Assembly (NCBI GenBank): GCA_022497155.1
Contig: MU385739.1
Coordinates: 1 to 64,000 of the forward strand
DNA from: Whalleya microplaca
Taxonomy: Eukaryota > Ascomycota > Sordariomycetes > Xylariales > Xylariaceae
Length of the DNA stretch: 64,000 nucleotides
Direction: 5' to 3'
Below, piece after piece: positions 23,391-35,300 of the stretch; position 1 is the stretch's first letter, and the number at the start of each line of letters is the position of its first letter. The notes below the pieces were generated by a model. That model was not told where the DNA came from and made no database searches. It worked only from the letters and a program-made list of their open reading frames with translations. The position numbers were made by a program, and so were the translations under genes.

Positions 23391-24415
23391 AGGTATTATG
23401 TTTTTCGAAGAAGTGATACGGATACATCTCATTCCAAGATTCAAATGAAAAGTTTGCTCATTTTAGAAGCGGTGCAAGTCATCCACCATTGTGACTTTTT
23501 GACTTCGTGCTTCCCTCTGTCTCCCTGCGGGCGGCGTGACCATCGAATCAAATCATCTACAGCGACTTCCAATCGCAGCCGTGCCACAGCTTCAATCTGA
23601 GCTAAAAGCCTTCCGCTAAGCCACATTCGATTTAGTGCATCGGAGCTCGGTCGTTCATAATTCCTATCATCCCGATAACGATCGTGACATTACCTAAGGT
23701 GAGCACCCAGTAGTGGAGGTACCCCCTTCTACTATTATTATATCATACGTAGACTTGGCCACCATCATTCATTCTCACCAATCCTCGAACTGGAAAACAA
23801 GACAATACAAGCCTATCATATCCCCAACATCTGATCCGTGTGAAACTCCACAAGGCTTCATGTATAACACATATAAGCCGTCCTGCAAGATCCCATAGAC
23901 GCCAATTGTCCAGGCCACATCTGGCCAAAGTTGTGACCACCTCCGTCGGTATTAACTCCAGGCCCAGCAAATTGATTTCGTTCGTATAAGTCGCCCAGCT
24001 AAGTGGCGTGCATACACATCTCGACTTCTCTTTCACAAGTTGTCGAAGACGTACAAAGCAATTCCGGAAACAAATCCTGATCAGGTCGATTCACATACGA
24101 TATTCTTTTCCTTTCTTCCCTTTTTTCTTTTTTTCTAAAGCTCGGACGGGCCCAAGCCATCGTAAACTGAGTCACCTGACGCTACCGATGACGTCGCTGT
24201 TTAACTTATCCCTCCAGCCTTCCTAAAGCCATACGTACCCCTCCAACTCCTAAACTGGTGTATTACCTATCTGCTCTGTGTTCGGACGAGCAAACTTTCT
24301 TGCCACGTATTAGCCTAAGCGATAATAGACATAAGAGCTTTTGTATCATTCTTCCTTTCCTCTGCCACTTGACATTTCAACGTCAAGCATCTTCCGAAAC
24401 CTAGTTCATCCTATC
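23313..24415. promoter_or_regulatory. Divergent upstream region, ARP8 and proline-rich gene
   Basis: 1.1 kb containing the 5' regions of two divergent genes. The only marked structure is the triplet repeat at 23361-23390. A pyrimidine-rich stretch lies at about 24110-24140. Confidence 0.5.
23361..23390. repeat. GCT/AGC triplet repeat upstream of ARP8
   Basis: About ten GCT triplets with one GTT interruption, ending ~49 nt upstream of the ARP8 ATG on the minus strand, so probably inside its 5' UTR as AGC/AAC triplets. Confidence 0.85.
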
Positions 24416-25114
24416 ATGGCGCCTATTCCGGTCTACACGAATAGCCCCATCACTGCTGCGAAGCCTGATGGTGTAACACCGCAGACAGCATCAGCTGGGA
24501 ACCAGTCATCGAGTCCTTCGAAGCCAACCACAAGTACAGCATTACCTACCTCAACTTACCCATCTTCCTACCCGCCCGCCCAGCCGGGTGCTTCACCTTC
24601 ACTACCAACACCAACGGCCGCGGCCCAGGCGCTTGGTCATGACGGCCCTCCACCGCCCCAACCGGGAGCGGTTCCTGTACCGCCCGGAGGTGCGCGAGCT
24701 CACATCCCACCGCCACCAAAGGTAGGAGAGAAGTATCAACCCCCCGAGCAGACAGCAGCTCCTCAGCCTGTGGGCATGCCCTACCCCCACCAGATGTCTA
24801 TTCCCGTACCCACTGCGGCATATCCATCTCAGCAACGAGGCACGTCTGTAGCGCAGGTGCCTTCGTCCGCATATGTTGGCCAGGGTCCCCCAGGTGCCGA
24901 GGGTCTGGATCATCCTCCCGGGTATCACCAGAATGCCAATGCCTCCGAGCTCGACAGGTACCAGAGGTCGGCTGCTGCCCAGCAGGGTCAATTTGGCGCA
25001 GGTTCAGAGGATTCGGATGGAGTATGGGGAGCCGCGAAGAAGTGGGCTCAGCAAACTGGAGAAAAGCTCGCAGTAGCTGAGAAAGAGGTTTGGAAGAAAA
25101 TCAACAAGGAATAA
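24416..25114 (+). CDS. Proline-rich protein with charged amphipathic C-terminal helix
   Basis: An intronless frame of 232 aa from ATG at 24416 (context ATCATGG; the frame continues 25 codons upstream to another ATG at 24341, but that extension is unlike the rest). The first ~195 residues are dominated by Pro, Ala, Ser, Thr and Gln with short YPxx and PPPP runs and are probably unstructured. The last ~32 residues change sharply to a Trp/Lys/Glu-rich amphipathic helix (GVWGAAKKWAQQTGEKL then EKEVWKKINKE). Such tails can bind membranes or partner proteins. I recognise no named family. It is divergent from ARP8. Confidence 0.75.
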   Translation: MAPIPVYTNSPITAAKPDGVTPQTASAGNQSSSPSKPTTSTALPTSTYPSSYPPAQPGASPSLPTPTAAAQALGHDGPPPPQPGAVPVPPGGARAHIPPPPKVGEKYQPPEQTAAPQPVGMPYPHQMSIPVPTAAYPSQQRGTSVAQVPSSAYVGQGPPGAEGLDHPPGYHQNANASELDRYQRSAAAQQGQFGAGSEDSDGVWGAAKKWAQQTGEKLAVAEKEVWKKINKE

Positions 25115-28100
25115 TGGCGTGTGTGCAAAGGTATTGAATACTCATCATACGCATCATCATCTCATCATGACGATCAGAGCCCATTTCTGACGTGGCACCC
25201 ATCTCAGCAACAGATTAGCCAGTCTCACCTTAAGATTGGTTGCTCTCCAACTCGGTACTTTTGGAAATGGGAAAGGCGATAAGAGTTGCCTTTTGAGAGG
25301 ATGACTACGTTATGTAGAGGGGCCCCATCAGCCTTGAAAGGCTTAATCGGAAGCCCTGAACCGGAAACCCGTTTCACGCTGGCCCTGTCAGTTCTTCTAG
25401 GGCCTACGTCTAGACATCAAACAGACCCGATAGCGGGTAAATCGACCGAATCAAGAAACAAAATCTTGTTCCCGTGGTGAACGATATTAGACTTGATTAA
25501 ATCTTCTATGAGGTATATGCGATTTGGGTCCGTTCTGGGCTGTCTCGCAGCTAATTTCCTTGTTTATTGCGTTGACATGATCCTCCAATGGGTCTGGGGA
25601 ACTGATCTCATCATCGTCGGCTTAAGATCTTCAGAAGATCCGATGACTGCTAATTTTGCGTGAAGAACATAAAAAGTGAAAGCATTGAATAATTTCCCAA
25701 AGCGGCCAGCGATGTTATGCGCTGAACCGGGTCTATCCCGGCAAACTCGTCCGGGGTCTAAAGTCCGTCGGCCCCACAGAACAGCTCATCGAACGTCTAG
25801 AGACACAGAGAAACCTTACGCGTCCATTTGCGGAACGAGACACGGCAACTAAAGTGACAGTCTCCATATGCGCCGTGGCGTTGATTCCCAGAATGGCGGC
25901 AGAAGGGCCGGTGCCTGAGCAAGCGCGAGGCGTTACGAAGGACGAACCTGCAAAGTTCGACCCGGCCAACGCCCCGGGACGAGTGATCGACCGGCACATC
26001 AGAGATCTCCCAGCAGTCACGGGAGCCTTTGTACTCCTTTCGTCGACTCGCCTAAGGGTGGGCAGCGACGTGGCAATGCCGGCGAATAGGAATAGATGGC
26101 GCCGTGTACTCCGTACGTGTAAGCCGCGTTCCTTGCACCAACCTTCTACGGTGGAGGGGCATTTTTTTAATATATCACTTCATGGCCGAATGCCGGCGGG
26201 TGCGGGACGTGACGCAGGTACATTCGACAGTTGGGAGACCGCCCATCATACGATACAGTAGCCTACTCGCAGTGGAATGACCACAGCCACATCCCACGAC
26301 TGGATGAAAGGAACTGAGAGGGCTACCAACCATACGGCACCAGAGGGTCACCCGTCCACGACGAGCGCCACAGGCTGCACAGCTGCCCATAATCTATCGA
26401 TAAGGACCAGTGAGAGCTGTTGGCATGAAGGATCTGATGAAACCCCGCGCAATAGTAATAGTATGACGACCATTATAGCTCACGGACTACTTGCCAGGTT
26501 TTTGCAGGAAGATTCCTTGGAAATGGGTGGCAACACCGCCAGTTGTCGCTCATTAGTCTTGTTTCGATTTTCTACAAGGAAAAAGTTTGGATTCGTGTTT
26601 GTTCAATACCTAACGGCACAAGGCCTAGCACAACAGGCACCATCGCGTAATCCCATGACCTGCAGTTAAAGCATTAATTCGCGGATAAGATCTTAGCGCA
26701 AGTGGGCAAGCCCCAAATCGATAAGCATGCAGCTTATCTGCATCTCGAGGGCACCGTGACAGTGGCGCGGACGGGAATCGAGTTAAGGAGGCTCAATAGC
26801 AAGACGCCGAAAGATGAAAATAGAACTCCCCGGACACTTGCGCACCTACTGACCGTGGCAGCGTGGGGCGGCCTCCCTCGTGCCAGTCTCTGACAAGGCA
26901 AAACGCCGATGAGATGGAGGGATTCTAAACGGAATAGCGCCTCAATAGGGCTCGTTTCTCGTGGTTCAATTGTGTCAAAACAATGAAAGGCCTCGATTAT
27001 GGGGAAGAAAGACGGGGCTAGGGCGGCCGACCACCACGAGGTAGCATTCATCTATTAACCAGTACCTTCGCAGTATCTACTAACATGAGATTAGTTTCTT
27101 AAGAGAGATAAAACAGGAACCCAAAGGTCCGATAACTTACTCATCTTGGTACTATGTATCTGCAGCATATCCTTAAATAACGTCCAATTACAACAGAGAG
27201 CCTTGACTACTTCCGGACTAAAGGGCTAGAGACTAACAGCGTACTACACTTACACGAAATGTACGTACCTACGACTCAAGGAACTTGATACAGGGTTGAT
27301 TTATTCATTCCAACTGCTTATTAGCCAAGTTTTACGTCGCGTGTCGCTTTTTCTTGCCAATTTGTCATTGTCAAATACAGCTTCTCTGTTCTGGGTCTGA
27401 ATATACTCTTGGTGCTGATCCCGCGCTATGTTGAATAGAGTTTTGACAACTGACTATTGCATGCTGAACATACACGGCAATACAACAATGGAAGAAACCC
27501 TATTAATCAGAATCAAGTACCAAGATCTGGACCGGTAGACTTTGGCAGGTGGTAGACTTGGCAGCGGGACTATTGTGGAACTTTGCTTCTGTTACAGATC
27601 CTGAGACAATTCAGGGATATAACCCCTGACCCTGTCTGCATACCTCTTTTCGCCGGGCCAATCACGAGATTGCCCAACACAACTAAAATTCAACATCAAA
27701 CGCGCTCCGCTGACGAACGAGACGACGACTCCGATTCTTGTCTGAGTCCAGATTCTAGTCTTCTTATTTTTCTCAATTTTTTCGCAATCTTCCGGTCTTC
27801 GAGGAAGCCCCGGTTGCCTATACCACCAACTACCTGCTCTACTTTCTGACCGAACACAGCTACACAGCTGCAAAAATATAGTATTGCACTGCCTCTCGAA
27901 TATACCCTCCTGGATCACGCCGGAGTTTTATCCGAACGCCCCAACCAGACCATCTCATTATACTAGAGGTCCAAGTAATATGCAGTCCACGCTCTCTCCA
28001 CCGCCCTACCCTTTCTCCCACGTCGCTCCGCCTCCCCCTCTCCTCATCCTCACGGTTGCTCCATTGGCTACCATCAGCATCCGACTTCCCATTTGAATCC

Positions 28101-30253
28101 TTGGCCGTCTGGTCTTCGGATGGCCGAGCCTTCTTCGTTAAGACCTCCCGCAGCTCTCGCAGTGCCTCAGCCTCCAACCACCAGAGTGATGCCTCCTGAT
28201 GACACCACCTTGGGCGGCTGAACTCGCGGGCTCTACTGTTTTCGTCTCTAGTATAGACGGACGCGAGGCTCTGACTGCTCAGATGCAAGTCTCCTGACTC
28301 TTCGGCCAATCTCACCTACGTATGCACATGGCTGTGTCAATCGAGTTGATTGCCGATATTCCGCTCTGCTCTCTCGAAGATGGGACGTCCTTAGTGGGGG
28401 TCGTCTCAATACGTTCCAGAAACAGTTTATGTCTTTGCACAAACGTAGCCAAACTCTAGTTAAACTGCCTAATAGTGGTGAAGACCCGAACCAAGTGGTC
28501 TGGAAGAGCACCAAGTCAGACATTATATCGTCAAACAAACGATCCGTGATCACCGCGCTAAGTTAAACGACGAGACTTTTCAGCTCGCTTATTTGGCTCG
28601 CCCTTGCTACCCAACAAGACTGTAGAACGTGTTTCCAAACTACCCCTGGTAAGCAGCAGGGTGTTACGGCTTGTCAGAAACTTGCCTTCTCCAGATCGAC
28701 GTATCCGGTCGACGAAGTGTCGTGGTTGTGTCGTACGAGTCTACGGCACTGTAGAGTCTTGTCTACCTAATTCTAGACCTACCTAGTCGAAGATTATCTT
28801 CTCAGAGTCTGTTTAAGTAGTTTTTAGAGTTTACAATTCATCTCACCGCATCGTTTCTTTCTCCATAGCGTAACCACCAAGTTACATGGAACTCGAGATG
28901 ATTAGTCTCATGTCCCCGCCAGATGGTAGACACGAGATGAGACAAGCCGCCTCCTCAGTACAGTACCGTTTCCTCATATGAGCCTCAACGGAACGGGCCA
29001 CAGGTGACATGTAATACGTAAATGCTCATCTGCTTTCCTTTAATTCACGGTCTTCTTTACCCATATTTATGAAATTCCCTTTTTAGGCCACTATCAAATT
29101 GCCTCCATCCTGTTATGTCGCGACCCCTGCCCGACTATTCCAAAAGAGTTGGAACTGCCATGGGTCCTCTAGGAACTGGGACCTGTCCCTAGTGACTAAT
29201 CGGCTTCTTGCTTTCCTACGCTGTACCTGAGCTCCATCTAACCCGCGGCTCCCCCATACCTGCCTTCATCACGCTACCCTGCCTCGAAGGCTTGACAATT
29301 CCCACGCAACACATCATCGACGAACAGATGTAACCCTCTGAACCCTGTATTGCAAATCCTCGCAGACCCGCTGGTCCCTGTCTGCCCTGTCTTGCCTGTC
29401 TCTTTGTAGGAAGCCAAGAAGAACCTCGCACACACACACTCTCCTCTCGAGTTCACAGACGTGGCCAGGTTTGTATCAAGACACCCGGCTTAGCTCCTAC
29501 CGATGTTCCGAACCTAACCCAGCCTGACCGTGCTGAGTTAATAATTCAACTGGCCACGGTCCATGGATGATGCCTATTGCTATCGAGTACTTCTTTTATA
29601 CCAATGGGCACCTGCACCGCCCCTCCATTAACCTGTTCTTTCCCTCCTCTTTTCGCCTTCTTCACCCACCGTAGACCAGGAAGGTATTTCACTACTAGTC
29701 ACTCCTTTTTTGCCAGTTATAAACATACTCTATTATTGCTCCCTCTGGTCTATATACTGGGAGCTGGCTCTCTTCCCACCCACACGCGCCAGCCTTTCAA
29801 ACCTAACGAGCTGCTCTGTTCTCAGGCAACTCACCACACTCCTTAGAGACCCATCCACTCGAAGCTTACTCGCAGTTATACACTCCCTTCCGTCCTCTAT
29901 TCGAGGCGTTCACTTATCATTATTGTTTCACATTTCATAGAGAGCCAAATTCTCAGCGTTCTTTACCGGCTTAAACCCTCTTTCACCTCGGGGATTATCC
30001 AGTTCCAGAACTGGTCATAGCTCGTGCTATTATTATTCATGTAAGTCATGAAAGATCGCCTAGCTATATCCATAACACGCTACGATACATGGAACATGTA
30101 GCCCCGCCCCTCCCAGCTCATCGAATAACATATAGCATAACGTTGTCGCCATCCCGCTCATCTGCTAACGGTTATACCTGGTATTCAGCTCTCGGTCTAT
30201 TATAGGCTATTTTACAAACATACTTCACTTCACTTAACTAAAGTCCAGTAGTC
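25115..30253. other. Large gene-poor intergenic region (5.1 kb)
   Basis: No multi-exon gene can be supported here. The best frame is 28315-27860 on the minus strand (about 150 codons, begins with GTG, no ATG, one helical patch SLWWLEAEALRELREVL). It could be an exon of an unrecognised gene but has no supported splice partners. The right part is the upstream region of the Rua1-type regulator and may hold its long 5' leader. Confidence 0.45.
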
Positions 30254-32330
30254 ATGGACTCATCCCAGTCACAACTGTAGGCATAACTTATAAGACTTGA
30301 TAACTCTCACGAGGCTCACGCAACCTTTAGGCGACAGCAGATACAAACACCAGCTTTTGCTTTCAATCCCAATAACAAGTACAACAGTGACGTGCCACCA
30401 CCGCATCGTCCACCTACATTGATGACGATGAATGAAAACGAGATGGTTGCGAAGACAGAAGGTCAAGCGGCGCCAGCGGGGGCTTGGACGACACCAACTT
30501 CTCAAGGAGTGCGACAAAGGCCTGCTACTATCCACGAAGGATTCTCGTTCTGCTCGGGAACTGAATTCGGCACGCTTCCCTCATGGGACACTTCATCCGC
30601 CCTGAACATTCACACACCAAGCGACACAATGTCACGGCCTGTATCGATGCATCAGGATTTCTATCCAGTGACCACTATGGATAGCAATGCGTCCACCTGG
30701 GCAAACTCCAGGTCCTCACTGACCATTGGCGCAGATCCGTGGGGGGCAAAGCCCTGTGAAGACCACTACGAGATGCCCAATTTCGATGGTGATATGTGCA
30801 TTGGGCAAGCTTACACAACAGACGACGCCATCCCAATCCTGGACTTAAGATACCCTGGAACGCAGATGGAGAACGAATCCATGAACTTTGAGGCAGGTCT
30901 GAAGCCGCGCCGCATGTCTGGCTCGTCATTCACCATGTCAACCACAGGCGGCCTATCTGATATGCCTTCTACGTACGATGACTTTTCTGCTTCGCTATCA
31001 GAAGCGCCGTCTTTCACTTCAGACTACCCCCCGCCATCGAACAGGAACTCGCTTATGTCTTCAACGCAACTGTCGCCCGTGGCATCTCCTCGAATGACAC
31101 CACAGAGTCGATCTGATCTTGTGCGGACTCACAGTCGTGGACGTGGTGCTTCTCCTTCTCCCCGACCTGGAATGAGATCTGCTCCCTACTCTGTTGAAAG
31201 CAGCGCAAGAAACAAGCGATGGTCTACCGGATCATATGGCACTACGCCCAACCGTCGACAGTCACCTTTTATCTACCATCATACGCATGACGCTTACGGT
31301 CCCCGAATGTCTTCGAGGCACTCGTCTCCTACGATGCAGAATAACCCGCTTCCGTTGAATATGGGTAACCTCCAGGCTATGCAGCAGCATCCGTTCCTCA
31401 TGTCGCACCCGCCAGCCTTCCGCAACAGTATGCTTCTTCCAACGCAGCTACCATCTCAGATACCGCCTCAGGGATTCCACCATGAGACGCACCATCATTT
31501 TGAGAACCCGCCACCGCTGTTATCTCACGGACTATTTAGGATGTTGCAGAGTAACGCGGACCCGCATTCGCTTCACGGTCACTATACCGACTTGTCTGAC
31601 CCGCCAGATTTGTTTGCTTCCCTGCATGAAGAACAGGTCCCACCACCGCCTGAGGACATGAACCCGTCTGACCCGGATCTCGTTCCCCACGAGCAAGAAC
31701 TACGATTCGAAGGCGACTTGTACACCCCAAGATGGGTTCGTGGGCATGGAAACAAGCGAGAAGGATGGTGCGGTATCTGCAAGCCCGGACGATGGCTGGT
31801 GTTGAAGAATTCGGCGTTCTGGTATGACAAGAGTTTTACCCACGGTATCAGTGCGGCCACCGGCAACCCCTTCCAGGAACCCCAGGAAACAAGGCGAATG
31901 GATGGCAACCCGGATGTCTGGGAAGGCCTCTGTGGAAGCTGCAATGATTGGATTGCGCTGGTGAGCAGCAAGAAGAAGGGTACAACGTGGTTCAGGCACG
32001 CGTACAAGGTAAAACATGACGAAAGCATCAGAAATAATATTATATACTAACGATTTGTAGTGTCATACGCATCCTAAGATCAAGGATGCGCCTAAGAGAC
32101 GACGGGAGAGTAGCCACTCGAGGGCTCTTGCAGCCTCGCAAATTGCGAAGCCCAAGGTAGAACCTCAACGGCCTATGACACCACAGACAACGCCAGCCGC
32201 CTCTCTAGACACTTCTTCGACTCCCATGCCAGCAGCCGCGCCGATATCTCATCAGCACACGGGTAACACAGAGCAACCTCAGCCAAAGAGGTCTTTCACA
32301 CCACTCGAGGGATTAACCAACATGATCTAA
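30254..32330 (+). CDS. Putative transcription regulator with Rua1-type C-terminal domain
   Basis: Three exons (30254-30276, 30331-32008, 32061-32330) give 656 aa. The first is a 23-nt exon (MDSSQSQL) joined over a 54-nt intron; this keeps a protein-like frame through QTPAFAFNPNNKY to the next ATG (30422), which is the fallback start. The last intron 32009-32060 (GTAAAA...CTAAC...GTAG, phase 0) is secure. Residues ~60-470 are Ser/Pro/Met-rich and disordered. Residues ~472-590 form the conserved Rua1 C-terminal domain: YTPRWVRGHGNKREGWCGIC, a Trp-rich core, EGLCGSCNDWI, and RHAYKCHTHPK, with paired Cys and His as zinc ligands. A basic KRRRE patch follows. Rua1 is the Ustilago regulator of ustilagic acid genes; the role of ascomycete members is mostly unknown. 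Target genes cannot be read from the sequence. Confidence 0.85.
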
Positions 32331-35300
32331 ACACACTTCACTTCTTACAAGATCGCAGTTTATTCGAAACGGTCATTTTTTTCTCAAAGTCTAAATAGAC
32401 ATTTTGGATGTGTCACGACATTTTCCTTCCGATATCCCAATATCCCCCTGATGCCACTGGAACAGACCGGATTATAGACTGGCGTAAGGGACTCACTTAT
32501 CTTTTCTCAACACGGACGTTTCACAAAAACTACAACAAAACATTCTTTCAACGGAAAAGAACCGTCCGGTATAACTTTCTATGATACCACACCTTTTTAC
32601 ATGGAGTCCATCAAAACAAGGACGAGCCACACAATGCGGATTTGGTTTACACTGGGTGCGACAAACACAGAGGAAGAGTATAATGGGGCAGAAACGAGAG
32701 GACGAAAAGATCGCTTCACTTCTTTGTGCGCTATTTTTTTCCACATTTGGTTTTTCAAACACACACACTTTAACGGCTGCAGATCACATATCTCCCGTTT
32801 ATTTGCTCATTCATTGTTCATATGCACAAACACCTTTATTATTTCCTAGTAATTGTAGATAGTAAAATTACCTGATACCCGTGGGGTTTGAATTCTTTGG
32901 TCGAGTGGAGGACAGGACTCTTCAACACATGGGATGGTGTTGGTTGGCACAACGAACGAAAGCGCCCTGCTGGGCAGTGGTAGAGAATGGGAGGCAGGGG
33001 GGGAGGGGTAGGGGTTGGCTTGGAATACTACACGATGGATTCCATCGCGATATCCGTTAACTCTAGCTAGACTATGATGATTGATTTTCACTTATCACCG
33101 GAAACTATCGTTCTCTCCCGTGACTTAGCGTGTATTCCCAATTTTCTGAGCTTCCGAAACACATAGCTAGTCTATATCAGAAGTCAGCTAGTAATATCAA
33201 GTCAGATATTGCGCATAATTCTCATTAGGCCAGAACTCGCAGATCAGAAATAAGAGCCTTCGGGTAGATCTCGAAACGCATAGTTGTGTTTCTGCAACTA
33301 ATTTAAACTAATGAGCTACATTTACCTATGATTTCAACTGCCCTATATGATTGTCGATATTGAGACAGATATTCTCCGTGAGATTTCGCAATTCTCGCAA
33401 GATTGTCAACGGGTGACAGAATGCAGATCCACTTGGTCCTTCAGCAGCTCCAAGGATGTGTGGGCATAACATAATCCCAAGGAAATAATATTATCCCCAT
33501 GGAGTGTAGGCATATATGTGAGTGTGTATCTGTATTATGTGCGTCTTTGTATTATGTCGATCCGGCAGTAACGTTCTCAAGCTCGGTGAAGATCCTGTCT
33601 GCCCTGTCCAGCCCCGGCCGTTCGGCCAAGGTACCAGACACCCGGAGAATTCATCAAACAAGAATAATAAACGCATAAATATTGCTTATATCCCCCAGTG
33701 CAACGTCGTTGTCTGAACCCTTGGTCCCTGCTTCTCGAGATGTGCCGTCTACGACCCTACATAGCTGACAACCGGGGAGGCTACGGGTTCGGACAGGGTC
33801 CCCTCCCCATAACATACTCCTGCCGTTATTTTAATTAAGCGGTGTATTTTAATTACCCCGGATCAGCAAAATGGGTAGGTAAGCTGCAGCCTGCAGGTCT
33901 GGCTGGCAGGTCTGGCAGGCAAGCTCTCTCTCGTGACCCCTGGCCGTTTCGGGGTCTGTCTTTCATTCACGTCCAGTACCACCAACCGTTTACGCATAAC
34001 GAGAGCTGATATGAGCGATGGATACGCCCTGTCCGGATGGCTACGGCACATGTATACCGTACATCATAAGACGATCCCCGTCCTACCTGCGCGGAGGCTC
34101 GGGCGGTTCGGAAAGAGCCTTATTGTAATCACAGGCGTGAAGTTAAGGACCCTGGTAATCCTCTTTCTTGGTCCCTCCCCCTGGAGCTTTCCCCCTGGAG
34201 TTCGGGACTTTTGAGTTGGGTACCATCGTGGTTGACGTTGGGCGTGCGCGCGCGCGCTCTCTCCCTTGACTACTACTACTACCAACTAACTAACCTTAGG
34301 TCTTAATACAGGGATCCTGGGAAATAGGGCTGCTTATCTATTGCCTGGTAATCCGTATGCCGCTCATCAGAACCTTGTATCAAATCTTCTGTGGCGTGCG
34401 ATCGAGAGGGGTGTGATGACGACGACGCGACTGACAGCCGTGAAGTACTGCAAGTACAGACAGCCCAGCCCAAGGCTGGCTGGGATCCTGGATGGTGGTG
34501 GGTGGGTGCGGATTCCGCCTGCCGAAGGATTTTTTGTCGTGATGACCAACATACGCTTTTCCCTTTGGTCATCTTAGCTTCGTTAATAGGGCCGTTTACT
34601 TTTCGTGCGTACTTACATTACGCAGTACAATGTGTATCTATCTCTCTCTCCAGCTATCACGCTAATACCTAAGTCTTGTCTCCCAACATTCACACGCGTT
34701 TTGGAGTTGGAGCTAGCTTCGAAGGGTTGGGGGCTAGCTAATACACCGTGGGAAAAGCTTGGTCGTTGCATCTGGTGAATCCATAGCTTTCGCGTTCCCG
34801 TGTCCGTCCGTCCCAGGCCGCTCGCATATACGCATACCCCCACGTCGCAGTGCATTGCAGTACCGGCCACATGGAATAGTAAGACAAGCGCATATCGGCA
34901 TACTGCCGCAAACCCAAAAATAGCTTGTGTATATACGTACGTGCCGTGCCGTGCCGGTCGACACAGACTTGCGGACTACTTGCTACGCGTATGTATGACT
35001 TGTGTATAATATAGATGCACTTATATCGACACAGCAGGCACAGACCCAAAATAGCATGTTCGGGGAATGCTTCAGGAGTATGCTGTGATACTGAGTTTGT
35101 ACTAACGAGAACGAACTTGGGCTTAGAATTCAGCCGCACGTCCGCCAGTCTGCCGTGAAAGAGGATATCAGGAACGAAGGGTGTAGGTATTCGGCCTTCC
35201 AGCCGGCTTCGTTGATTTGTGGCAGTGTAAGCGTTTCCTTTTATATGCAGGACACAGAAGTAATGTAGTGAATAGATATAATATGTGAAAGGACGCAAAG

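Noticed and set aside
34242..34257. Alternating GC tract as an origin or recombination site
   Set aside because: A 16-nt alternating purine/pyrimidine tract alone (potential Z-DNA) is too little evidence.
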